From positions 1-64,000 of the forward strand of contig CAJNDD010000003.1 of assembly GCA_905221435.1 (NCBI GenBank): a DNA stretch of 64,000 nucleotides, given 5' to 3'. This DNA comes from a bacterium (lineage in GTDB: Bacteria; Bacillota; Bacilli; Lactobacillales; Streptococcaceae). A program made the translations under genes and the position numbers. The notes below the pieces were generated by a model. That model was not told where the DNA came from. It saw only the letters and a program-made list of their open reading frames with translations, and did not search any database. The first letter of the stretch is position 1. Each line of letters opens with the position of its first letter. This document shows, piece by piece, positions 47,569-54,441 of this stretch.

Positions 47569-47769
47569 TTTCTTACTCTGGTAATTCTACCTTCAAGCTC
47601 ATATCAGTCGGTTGCATTACTTTCTGAACCGCAGCGAGAAAGGCCAATCCGTTATCAGATGGAGAATACTGGAATGTGATATGGATGACTTTTTTATCAA
47701 ATTGATCACCATATCGCTCTACATATTGCTTGCTTTCGAGGAAGTGAATGTAATTATTCATTTTTTCTT
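47556..47769 (-). repeat. Dispersed direct repeat, copy 2
   Basis: Partner of 42982-43195. Here GGGAGCGGAAACG forms half of a terminator stem; in copy 1 it is a ribosome-binding site. Confidence 0.85.
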
Positions 47770-48232
47770 GCAGAATTTCCAGATGGACTGCTTCTATCTC
47801 TTCCTCCCAGCCAACTGGATCCACCAGAAGAAGCTCTAAATGACTATCAACTATACCAATTGCATCAAGTTCGTTAGGTTCCAGTTCTGAAACAATTGCT
47901 TGGGTGACAATTTGTCTAAATTCCTCTGCTGTAAAAAGACGACGAGTATTTCCTGGGTTTTTTAAAATAAAAGAAGGATGATTTTCGATGAAGAGCTTAC
48001 CAGACTCATCTTGTGTATACTGTTTTTTAGATTTCCAAAAACCATAATCTGCATAATTCATCAACTCTTTACCAGTATGTTCTCCCGACATATAACTATC
48101 TGCAGCTTCTTTGGGGATTTCTTGAACTACTTCTGGCATGGTAATATTAAAAGTTGGATAACGCAAGAAATACTTATCACCATCTTGACAAATTTCCAAC
48201 ATATCTTTTTGACTTACATAAATTGATTCCAT
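47573..48232 (-). CDS. DUF6572 protein fused to a 'KYFLRYP-NP..LFT' type N-terminal domain
   Basis: 219 residues. The C-terminal half is a DUF6572 domain (AIGIVDSHLELLLVDPVGW ... VELPE) nearly identical to that at 42999. The N-terminal half (DGDKYFLRYPTFNI, VQEIPKEAADSYMSGEHTGK, NHPSFILKNPGNTRRLFTAE) follows the same pattern as the two stand-alone genes at 50341 and 50737, which also have yELP, sGErT and NPK..LFT elements. So one unnamed domain occurs alone twice and once fused to DUF6572. Immunity role inferred. Confidence 0.65.
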   Translation of the reverse strand: MESIYVSQKDMLEICQDGDKYFLRYPTFNITMPEVVQEIPKEAADSYMSGEHTGKELMNYADYGFWKSKKQYTQDESGKLFIENHPSFILKNPGNTRRLFTAEEFRQIVTQAIVSELEPNELDAIGIVDSHLELLLVDPVGWEEEIEAVHLEILQEKMNNYIHFLESKQYVERYGDQFDKKVIHITFQYSPSDNGLAFLAAVQKVMQPTDMSLKVELPE

Positions 48233-48310
48233 TCTTATCTCCTTTGTCTTTTACCAAACATCTACTAATTTACTATTCCCTAAACTTATTCATCTTCTCT
48301 TTTGTACTGA

Positions 48311-48384
48311 TTAAATTTTAGCTAGGTCCCGATTACCTAGGAGGCCAAATACATCTTTTACAAGGTTTCCATATTCTTTCTCAA
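48311..48384 (-). other. Short orphan coding fragment
   Basis: A 24-codon open stretch (FEKEYGNLVKDVFGLL then GNRDLAKI, stop) right after the last Imm59-like pseudogene. It reads like the end of a larger protein, but it is too short to be certain it is not chance. Confidence 0.25.
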
Positions 48385-48390
48385 ACTAAA

Positions 48391-48717
48391 TCATTTTCCT
48401 TCCTCATCCCATAGTGGCGAAGGATAGGGGTGCGAAAAACCAAGTTCATTAGCCAACTGTTCCGCATGAACTGTTTGACTAAGAATCTTAAAAAACTCAT
48501 CCTTTGCTTCATTCATAGTATCAAACTCCCATGTTTTCCCCACAATATATGAGCGTTTATCCCTACTGTTAATTTGAAACTTGTCATTTTAAAAAAACAA
48601 ATGTGTTGCTCATGGTTGTCTGCTATCTTCATCAAACAAGACATAAGACAAGCTTTCAAAACCTCTTTCTTTAATCTCCTTTTCTACTATATTTTTCAAA
48701 GATTCGATATCGATTTC
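48391..48717 (-). pseudogene. Imm59-like copy 4, two in-frame stops
   Basis: The frame follows copy 1 at 49390 closely: IVEKEIKERGFESLSYVLFD, then EDSRQP, a TGA (48610-48612, where copy 1 has Trp), ATHLFF, a TAA (48589-48591), then SRDKRSYIVGKTWEFDTM and YPSPLWDEEGK. It has no start codon of its own; the frame is open from the preceding copy. Clearly decaying. Confidence 0.8.
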
Positions 48718-49038
48718 TGGTTTGTTCCATAGTGGCGAAGGATATTGTGGCACCCAACCATTGGCAATATAGTACTTATTTCTTGAAACAGTATAATCTA
48801 ACAACTCTAAAAACTTTTCTTTTGCATTAGGAAAATCAGAATACTCAAAAACCTTGCCTTTCCCTGCTCTGTCCCGTGTTAGATATACCTCATACTTATG
48901 AGTTTGAGGATTGAGTTCAATTCTCGTTCCCCACTCTCAGGGATTATGGTCATTGAAAATAGAAAATCTCAAACTCTCGTAACCTAAGTCTTGAACGTCT
49001 AATAAAAGCTCAGAACGTTCTTTGGATTCATCTCTCAT
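48718..49038 (-). pseudogene. Imm59-like copy 3, one in-frame TGA and no own stop
   Basis: Starts normally (MRDESKERSELLLDVQDLG, 3 nt after copy 2), but a TGA at 48937-48939 replaces the Gly of the GEWE motif seen in copy 2. The frame then continues through VYLTRDRAGKGKVFEYSDF and PQYPSPLWNKPE into copy 4 without a stop. A short product from an internal start is possible but not supported by a ribosome site. Confidence 0.8.
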
Positions 49039-49041
49039 CTT

Positions 49042-49374
49042 CTAGTGATCCTCTTTTTCATCCCATAATGGGGAGGAGTATTCAGGGGATTCCCCATTTT
49101 CTACAAAAAGTTTATTTATTTCCACAGTAAGATCTAGTTTTTCTAGAAATTTATTTTTAGCAGCTTCAAAATTATCAAATTCCAATTTTTTATTATAACT
49201 TGCTCTATCCATGGTAGCGTAGACATTGTACACTTGCTTAGAATCGTCATATTCGATTACCACTTCCCATTCTCCAGGACCATATTCGTTAAATATGGAA
49301 TATCTCAAACTTTCGTAACCTAAATCATGAATGGCTGACAACAGTTCTAAACGTTCTTTGGATTCGTCTCTCAT
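49042..49374 (-). CDS. Imm59-like immunity protein, copy 2
   Basis: An intact 110-residue protein: ERLELLSAIHDLGYESLRYS, then FNEYGPGEWEVVIEYDD, VYATMDRASYNKKLEF, FEAAKNKFLEKLDL and YSSPLWDEKEDH. The layout (GYESLRYSIFNE, GEWEV, DRAS, SPLWD) matches the Imm59 immunity family as I remember it. It lies 15 nt after copy 1 and 3 nt before broken copy 3 in a head-to-tail series. Confidence 0.7.
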   Translation of the reverse strand: MRDESKERLELLSAIHDLGYESLRYSIFNEYGPGEWEVVIEYDDSKQVYNVYATMDRASYNKKLEFDNFEAAKNKFLEKLDLTVEINKLFVENGESPEYSSPLWDEKEDH

Positions 49375-49389
49375 CTTTGCTTGACCTCC

Positions 49390-49716
49390 TCATTTATACC
49401 ACAAACTACATGAATAGTAGGGTGAATCTCCATTCTGTACAAAATATCTGTTCATTTCGATGAAAGATGCCATTTTTTTCAGAAATAATAGCTTTGCCTC
49501 TTCAAAATTCTCAAACTCCCTTGTTTTCCCCATTATATAGGCCCGGTCGTCCCGACTATTTACCATAAATTTCCCATCTCGATAGAATAGATGGATAGCC
49601 CAAAGTTGACTACTATGCTCATCAAACAAAGCATAATAAAGATTTTCAAAGCCTTTTTCTCTAATTTCTTTTTCTACATCTTGTTTTAATAGATTAAAAT
49701 TTAAATTCTCTTTCAT
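49390..49716 (-). CDS. Imm59-like immunity protein, copy 1
   Basis: An intact 108-residue protein with the same layout as its neighbours: EIREKGFENLYYALFDEHSS, QLWAIHLFYRDGKFMV, SRDDRAYIMGKTREF and DSPYYSCSLWYK. Identity to copy 2 is moderate, while it is closer to broken copy 4, so the four copies fall into two alternating subtypes (1/4 and 2/3). Cytosolic; the cognate toxin is unknown. Confidence 0.68.
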   Translation of the reverse strand: MKENLNFNLLKQDVEKEIREKGFENLYYALFDEHSSQLWAIHLFYRDGKFMVNSRDDRAYIMGKTREFENFEEAKLLFLKKMASFIEMNRYFVQNGDSPYYSCSLWYK

Positions 49717-49770
49717 AATATTTATCCCAACTAACAGTTCATCTATACAGAGTTACAACTCCCATCACTA

Positions 49771-50337
49771 TCACTCAATAATAGAAAAACGTTGATTCTT
49801 TTGATATTTTTGATTGAATTTTTCCAGCTGTCTCATGGGTTTTATTTTAACAAGACCGTTTGGGAAAGTGATACTGTCGTTCAATTCCTTTTGAAAAAGC
49901 TTAACTCCCTTAGAGATTGCTTGTGCAACTGTCGACGTATGGATTGTAAAGCTAGCTATATTTTTTTCTTGCATAAAAAGGATTGCATCAAAAAACAAAA
50001 CTGAAATATATAAATCAACAGCAGAACTCTGTGATAACTCTATAAGACTGCCTTCTAATATATCTTGAATCTTGTCAATATCATTTTGCTTGTAGAAATA
50101 CTCAGCTAATACTTGGCAAATATCTGTCGGAAAAACATCTGGTACAGAGGTCGGAGGCTCTATACAATATCTTTTTTCACCTCGCAAAATCCCAGCAACA
50201 TCGCCTGCTTGGATAGCTACTAACAAAAGTTTTCTGTAATTTTTCATTTGATAATCTTTCATATTTTCAATTTTTAAAAGGCTCAGTTTGTTCTCTGCAA
50301 AATTTATCATTTTGAAGTTATTAAGATTAGTTTCCAC
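49771..50337 (-). CDS. Hypothetical helical protein in immunity array
   Basis: Up to 188 residues, mostly helical: NYRKLLLVAIQAGDVAGILR, VFPTDICQVLAEYFYKQND and AVDLYISVLFFDAILFMQEK. I do not recognise the family. The start is uncertain: the frame opens at a GTG, and several ATGs follow without a clear ribosome site (MINFAENK or MKDYQMKNYRK are options). It lies 3 nt after the gene at 50341, so it is co-transcribed. An immunity role is inferred from the company it keeps. Confidence 0.5.
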   Translation of the reverse strand: METNLNNFKMINFAENKLSLLKIENMKDYQMKNYRKLLLVAIQAGDVAGILRGEKRYCIEPPTSVPDVFPTDICQVLAEYFYKQNDIDKIQDILEGSLIELSQSSAVDLYISVLFFDAILFMQEKNIASFTIHTSTVAQAISKGVKLFQKELNDSITFPNGLVKIKPMRQLEKFNQKYQKNQRFSIIE

Positions 50338-50340
50338 TTT

Positions 50341-50724
50341 TTAATCGCTACTCACTAGAATTTCAGCCCCTTCGGGTAACATTTCTTTCAGTTCGGCCTT
50401 TGTGAATAAGCCTTGCGCTTTAGGATTTCTTCTTAAAGCTTCTGGATATTGCCTCAGGAAATTTCTATCAGCTTCTTCTTGTGTCACTTTCGGTGGCCAA
50501 TAATCGTGCTTAACTTTGCAAGATATTTCAAGTAGAGTCCGTTCTCCACTCTCTAGTAAGGTAAATAATTCTTGTGGTAATTCATAGACAACTAACCAAG
50601 AAGCTACGGTTCCCTCTTCTGAAACTAAATAATACTTGTTATCATTTCTCCAGATGGATTTTCCGTAACCTTTTACTTCTTCGAACTGAATAACATCTTC
50701 CCATTGTAGTTTTGTTGGTTTCAT
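50341..50724 (-). CDS. Unnamed immunity-like domain protein, copy B (127 aa)
   Basis: 127 residues, starting MKPTKLQWEDVIQFEEV exactly like the neighbouring 140-residue gene. Shared elements: a W-x-x-D/N-x-KYYLV strand, VVYELPQELFTLLESGERTL, DYWPPKVTQEEADR and YPEALRRNPKAQGLFTKAEL. The same elements, more diverged, form the N-terminal half of the DUF6572 protein at 47573. I know no family name. It is tandemly duplicated within an array of immunity genes. Confidence 0.62.
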   Translation of the reverse strand: MKPTKLQWEDVIQFEEVKGYGKSIWRNDNKYYLVSEEGTVASWLVVYELPQELFTLLESGERTLLEISCKVKHDYWPPKVTQEEADRNFLRQYPEALRRNPKAQGLFTKAELKEMLPEGAEILVSSD

Positions 50725-50736
50725 TTTAGACCTTCC

Positions 50737-51159
50737 TTACTTAAGTGGTGATACATATTCATCTGGAAGTTTGCCTTCAGATGCGATCCAAATCTTCTCT
50801 GCAATGGGCATTAACGCTTCTAATTCTTCTTGTGTAAAAAGCAATTGATTTTTCGGATTAGCTACCAGTATTATTGGGTACTCTGTCGCTCGTTCTCTTT
50901 TTATTCTCTTAATCTCTTCTTCCGTTGGCGGCCAATAATCATTCTTAACTCTGTAAGAAATATCTTCTAGAGTTCTCTCTCCACTCTCTAATAAGGCAAA
51001 TAACTCGTCTGGTAACTCATAAACTACTCGGTCATCCATCATACCACCTTCAATATTGACGATGTAATACTGATTGTTATGCTTCCAAACTTCTTTCCCG
51101 TATTCTTCGACTTCTTCGAACTGAATAACGTCTTCCCATTGTAGTTTTGTTGGTTTCAT
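50737..51159 (-). CDS. Unnamed immunity-like domain protein, copy A (140 aa)
   Basis: 140 residues and a paralogue of the next gene: identical first 17 residues, VVYELPDELFALLESGERTL, NDYWPPTEEEIKRIKRE and YPIILVANPKNQLLFTQEEL, with a divergent C-terminal end (IAEKIWIASEGKLPDEYVSPLK). The 5' ends are nearly identical in DNA as well. Twelve bases separate the copies. The ribosome site is a weak GGAG. Confidence 0.62.
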   Translation of the reverse strand: MKPTKLQWEDVIQFEEVEEYGKEVWKHNNQYYIVNIEGGMMDDRVVYELPDELFALLESGERTLEDISYRVKNDYWPPTEEEIKRIKRERATEYPIILVANPKNQLLFTQEELEALMPIAEKIWIASEGKLPDEYVSPLK

Positions 51160-51228
51160 TTGTATTCTCCTAGTGCAAGTTATTCTCTCAACCAGAATAT
51201 CATAAAATCAGGCTTCTTTTTCTCTTCC

Positions 51229-51786
51229 TCAATAGGCTACGCCATCTTTTATCCATTTTCTAGTTTCTAAATCCACATTAAAATAGAAATCACTTCGACC
51301 AGATTTATCAAAACAATCCTCTTTAAGAGCTTCGCATACAATTCTCAGTTTTTCTTTACTTATCTCAGAAATGTATAGCATTGTAAACCCTGCAGGAGAT
51401 TCAATTTGGTCGATTTTCTCACCTTCTAAATTATAAACTTCTAGTTCTGATGGAACGTCAAAATCGCTGGATGAGCGAAATATACTGAAGATACGCTGAT
51501 ATTTAGGACTAAATCGAAGATGATGTAAATGATGAAAACCAATCTGATGTTGGCCCTTATAATGCCACTCTAGTCTCCCTTCCTCTACATTTTGTCGCCC
51601 TAATAGTTTTCCTTCTAAACTATAGTAGAAAACGATTTTGTTAATAAGATTTTCCCCACTATAAACCATCACCATGTTCTCATCTTTATGATATTCCGCA
51701 TGAATGATATCTGGTAGTTCTATCTTTATTTCACTACCTTCCCACTCCCATATGACCATCCGTTCACTGTAATCGATTTTCATCAT
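51229..51786 (-). CDS. Hypothetical beta-rich protein in immunity array
   Basis: 185 residues rich in beta strands with propeller-like repeats (MVIWEWEGSEIKIELPDIIH, NKIVFYYSLEGKLLGRQNV, ELEVYNLEGEKIDQIESP). A histidine-rich patch, GFHHLHHLRFSPKYQR, stands out. No family recognised. It lies 17 nt after the Imm74-like gene and is probably in the same transcript. Confidence 0.5.
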   Translation of the reverse strand: MMKIDYSERMVIWEWEGSEIKIELPDIIHAEYHKDENMVMVYSGENLINKIVFYYSLEGKLLGRQNVEEGRLEWHYKGQHQIGFHHLHHLRFSPKYQRIFSIFRSSSDFDVPSELEVYNLEGEKIDQIESPAGFTMLYISEISKEKLRIVCEALKEDCFDKSGRSDFYFNVDLETRKWIKDGVAY

Positions 51787-51803
51787 CCTTCTCCTAATCT
51801 AAT

Positions 51804-52037
51804 TCAGATAAATTCGATCTGTATTGTTTGCTCCGTCATCCTGGAGTTCACTTCCTCGACAAGTTTATCTATCTCGTTCTGTGTGATAGGAATGTGATTG
51901 TAAGGTGGCTCCCAATTCTGTATGCTTGACCTATATACAATAAAGCTACCAGCAGTCAACAACTCTCCCTCTGCTTTTAAAACATAACCATTTTCATAAT
52001 CAAAAGTAATGTCACCACTTGTCCCAGAAATTTTCAT
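51804..52037 (-). CDS. Imm74-like immunity protein
   Basis: About 77 residues from MKISGTSGDITFDYENGYVL. The sequence LKAEGELLTAGSFIVYRSSI, followed by QNWEPPYNHIPITQNEID, matches the Imm74 immunity family layout (GTSGEI, GEL, S-x-x-WEPP). I prefer the second start because GGAAATGG precedes it; the longer form adds MSKEGNG. First gene of the array proper, downstream of the extended -10 promoter in the direct repeat at 52145. Confidence 0.68.
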   Translation of the reverse strand: MKISGTSGDITFDYENGYVLKAEGELLTAGSFIVYRSSIQNWEPPYNHIPITQNEIDKLVEEVNSRMTEQTIQIEFI

Positions 52038-52144
52038 TCCATTTCCTTCTTTACTCAAACATCATTATTTTTCTCAGAAAACTAAATCCTAATACTCATA
52101 ATAAGGAGAGAAATTCCCCTTCAAATAAGCACTTATACTTTCTC

Positions 52145-52209
52145 CTATTATACCACACCTCCATTTTCATCTGAAATGGTTTCAATTTTAAGACAAGAAA
52201 AAACACTAA
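52145..52209 (-). repeat. 65-bp direct repeat R1 carrying an extended -10 promoter
   Basis: Nearly identical to 54167-54232 (a few mismatches and one indel). On the minus strand it contains TGTGGTATAATAG, an extended -10 promoter reading into the immunity array. The 306-bp gap around it holds no gene; an inverted repeat CCCAAAAGT/ACTTTTGGG (52222-52255) also lies here. Confidence 0.75.
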
Positions 52210-52330
52210 TCATAACCTATACCCAAAAGTTGGATTTTTCTGTCTCACTTTTGGGCTGCAGGTCATTTGTTCTTTTTCTCTTTCCATATACTCTTATAAC
52301 ACACAATTAGCATCTTGTGAGATAGAAGAT

Positions 52331-52362
52331 AAAGAAAAAGCAAGCACAATAGCTTGCTTGAT
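52331..52362 (-). terminator. Terminator of the DUF443/321-aa gene pair
   Basis: Minus-strand stem AAGCAAGC / GCTTGCTT followed by TTTCTTTATC, immediately after the stop codon at 52365. Confidence 0.75.
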
Positions 52363-52364
52363 AG

Positions 52365-53330
52365 TTAAGGAATTAAAAATTGATTTTCATAGTCTTTTGG
52401 GAGCTCATAAGATATTTCTCCATTACTATTACCAAATCGACTTTGATTAAAAATTGGAAATAGCTTGGAGTCGTAATTCGTTTTTATAGCAAAACGTTCA
52501 TTTTCAAAACTAATAGTTGCAGCAACTGAGGGATCCTTAAAAACTGATTGTTCCCCTTGGGAATGTAAGCGAACATTTATAGTAGCTATTTCTTCAGGAT
52601 ATCTCTCAAATCTAACATCAAAACGAATATCTCTATCTGTCGAAGGAATGTACATTTGATAGTTACTTACACTTATACTTTGAATCTTTCCTAATTTCTG
52701 TTCCAATTCTGGAACGTTTCGATACAGGTCTGTTTGGATAGCTAGTTTGAAATTTTCCTCATGTTCATGTAGCCATTTGTTAAGAAAACGAATCATAATT
52801 TTTTTTCGAACTTGCCAGAATGCATCCTTGCCTTTGCGAACAGAAACATTCAAAAGATTATTCATAATTTCATTCAATTTATCGTGCTCTCGCTTCCAAT
52901 CCCACGAGGGGTCACTGGATATCTCTTGTACTGACAAGTACCATCTCTTCATAGTTTCAGGAGATTTGTAAGGATTGGGTTTTATAAAGGTAAAAGGTGG
53001 TATACCAGCATCAGGAAAGTATAATTCTACTTTCATTGACTGCTTGCGATTATTATTAACATAGGCTGTAAAATAAATATGATAATTTCCACCTACATCT
53101 CCACCATTATCAAAAGACCCCCTCGCAGAACCTGGTAAAAGCGTCACAGACTTTATATATTGCCCTTGACTGTCTATGTCTGCAATAATTTCTCTCTTGA
53201 TAGAATCCTCATGATCATGAATAAACTTACCTGTGTTCCCAATCGGCACCCTAATAAACAAATAAGACAAAGCAAGAATCATAAAGGGAACGGAAATCGC
53301 AAGGAATATCCACTTGTTCGTTTTTAACAT
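52365..53330 (-). CDS. Membrane-anchored hypothetical protein (321 aa)
   Basis: 321 residues: one N-terminal membrane helix (WIFLAISVPFMILALSYLFI) followed by about 290 extracytoplasmic residues with no cysteine lipobox. The soluble part is mixed alpha/beta (SVTLLPGSARGSFDNGGDVG, SWDWKREHDKLNEIMNNLL, FDVRFERYPEEIATINVRL). I recognise no family. Being paired with a DUF443-type membrane immunity protein and outward facing, it may protect against a membrane-acting toxin. That is inference. Confidence 0.55.
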   Translation of the reverse strand: MLKTNKWIFLAISVPFMILALSYLFIRVPIGNTGKFIHDHEDSIKREIIADIDSQGQYIKSVTLLPGSARGSFDNGGDVGGNYHIYFTAYVNNNRKQSMKVELYFPDAGIPPFTFIKPNPYKSPETMKRWYLSVQEISSDPSWDWKREHDKLNEIMNNLLNVSVRKGKDAFWQVRKKIMIRFLNKWLHEHEENFKLAIQTDLYRNVPELEQKLGKIQSISVSNYQMYIPSTDRDIRFDVRFERYPEEIATINVRLHSQGEQSVFKDPSVAATISFENERFAIKTNYDSKLFPIFNQSRFGNSNGEISYELPKDYENQFLIP

Positions 53331-53391
53331 AATATCTCCTGATGCTCATTTAAAAATCAGTTATAAAACAGCATTTATGCTTTTTTTCAAC

Positions 53392-54054
53392 TTATAACTT
53401 TTCTATTTTTTCAAAAATAATCTCTTGCTTCTCGTAACTTTCTCGGAGTGGTAACATACCTAAGATCACCGTAAAGAAACCCAAAAATAAAATACTGTTA
53501 ATGATAAGGATAGAGGCCTCTGTCCCATTATCAGTAAATATATAAAATGCTAAACATCCTATAACTGCAACAAAAAGAATAGGCAGAAGTTTATACAGTT
53601 TTAATTGACGTTGTGAGCTTGCTAGTTTGAAAACTATTTGATACTTCGTTTCTTTACTGGAAAGCTTTTGTTGAAGATTATGACGAACCACAAAAGCAAT
53701 GAACCTGAAAGTAAGATAAGCTAAGACAATAGAGAGGAAAAACAATCCTAATTTAAAAGAAATATTATGGCTAATGTCGTAACTCTTAAAAACATTCGTA
53801 ACAATTCTATAACAAGCTCCACCTATTGCTACACCTATTCCAATACCAAGAGATTTGCTTATAGTTGGCGCTAGACTCTCAAATCGCATATCTCTTCTAT
53901 CTAATTTTAAGCATTTGGCAGTAATTTCATTAGGAAGAGAACCCCAGAAATAAGTTTTAGGACTAATACTAGTCATATCCAAAAGATATTTTTCACCGTC
54001 AACTTCTATGATTTTATGAAACGTTTTATTTGTTTCTTTAAATTTTAATGCCAT
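53392..54054 (-). CDS. DUF443-family (TsaI-like) five-TM immunity protein
   Basis: About 220 residues starting MALKFKETNKTFHKIIEVDG. The N-terminal EVDGEKYLLDMTSISPKTYF plus several membrane helices (IGVAIGGACYRIV, FKLGLFFLSIVLAYLTFRFI, ILFVAVIGCLAFYIF, ILFLGFFTVILGML) match DUF443. In Staphylococcus aureus, DUF443 protein TsaI is the immunity factor against the membrane-depolarising type VII toxin TspA. Its start overlaps the end of a tiny lipoprotein-like gene by 17 nt. Family call by eye. Confidence 0.72.
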   Translation of the reverse strand: MALKFKETNKTFHKIIEVDGEKYLLDMTSISPKTYFWGSLPNEITAKCLKLDRRDMRFESLAPTISKSLGIGIGVAIGGACYRIVTNVFKSYDISHNISFKLGLFFLSIVLAYLTFRFIAFVVRHNLQQKLSSKETKYQIVFKLASSQRQLKLYKLLPILFVAVIGCLAFYIFTDNGTEASILIINSILFLGFFTVILGMLPLRESYEKQEIIFEKIEKL

Positions 54055-54142
54055 ATTTACCACCTAAATTACATCCATTCAGTGTATAAAGAGTCAGGAC
54101 CATTAGCATTACACTAACAACCCAAAATAATCCTTTTTTCAT
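54038..54142 (-). CDS. Tiny lipoprotein-like peptide (34 aa)
   Basis: MKKGLFWVVSVMLMVLTLYT then LNGCNLGGKYGIKI. It has a strong AGGAGAAAGAA ribosome site, a basic start, a hydrophobic core and a lipobox-like LNGC, so the product may be a 12-residue lipidated peptide after processing. The end overlaps the DUF443 gene start by 17 nt. It may simply be a leader that couples translation, or a real secreted peptide. Confidence 0.55.
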   Translation of the reverse strand: MKKGLFWVVSVMLMVLTLYTLNGCNLGGKYGIKI

Positions 54143-54166
54143 TTCTTTCTCCTAAACATTCTACGT

Positions 54167-54232
54167 CTATTATACCACACCTCCATTTTCATCTGAAGTA
54201 GTTTCAATTTTAAGACAAGAAAAAAACACTGA
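54167..54232 (-). repeat. 65-bp direct repeat R2 carrying an extended -10 promoter
   Basis: Second copy of the repeat at 52145-52209. Its TGTGGTATAATAG box sits upstream of the tiny lipoprotein-like gene and the DUF443 gene. The two copies bracket this three-gene module. Confidence 0.75.
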
Positions 54233-54259
54233 TCCTTCAGTGCTTTTTGATTGAATTAC

Positions 54260-54271
54260 TGCCCCCTGCAG
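54260..54271. other. attL core of the integrative element
   Basis: TGCCCCCTGCAG, identical to the last 12 bases of the tRNA-Arg gene (63297-63308) in the same orientation. This marks the distal end of the element. Confidence 0.85.
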
Positions 54272-54363
54272 TCGATTTAGAGTTAAAATAAGTAAAAATG
54301 AGTAACAAAAATATTGATAAATCAAGGTTTTGCCACTCTCTAAATCGTATGTAAAAATAAAAG

Positions 54364-54383
54364 GTAGAACAAAAGTAGAACAG
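54364..54383 (+). other. Candidate integrase arm-binding sites
   Basis: GGTAGAACA and AGTAGAACA spaced 11 bp apart (one helical turn). A third copy, GGTAGAACAGAT, is at 63242 near the other end; the second copy here also continues as GAT. The arrangement suits the N-terminal arm-binding domain of a tyrosine integrase. Confidence 0.5.
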
Positions 54384-54404
54384 ATTATTATTTTTCTTCT
54401 TTAT

Positions 54405-54438
54405 CACAAAATCTCCCTACGCTAGTAAGGAGATTTAT
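54405..54438 (-). terminator. Terminator of the surface-exclusion gene
   Basis: Stem AAATCTCC / GGAGATTT on the minus strand just after the stop codon, followed by TGTG; the T tract is short. Confidence 0.55.
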
Positions 54439-54441
54439 TTT

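Noticed and set aside
48589..48939. Three in-frame stop codons (TGA, TAA, TGA) in Imm59-like copies as programmed recoding or selenocysteine
   Set aside because: One is TAA, no SECIS-like structure is seen, the residues replaced are Trp and Gly, and copy 3 has also lost its own stop. Decay is simpler.
52080..52145. Possible short toxin tail (ESISAYLKGNFSPYYEY then stop) ahead of the Imm74-like gene
   Set aside because: Only about 17 codons, and the frame merges into the promoter repeat. Too short to distinguish from chance.
52222..52255. Inverted repeat CCCAAAAGT/ACTTTTGGG as an insertion-sequence end
   Set aside because: No transposase remnant, no matching second end and no target duplication were found nearby.
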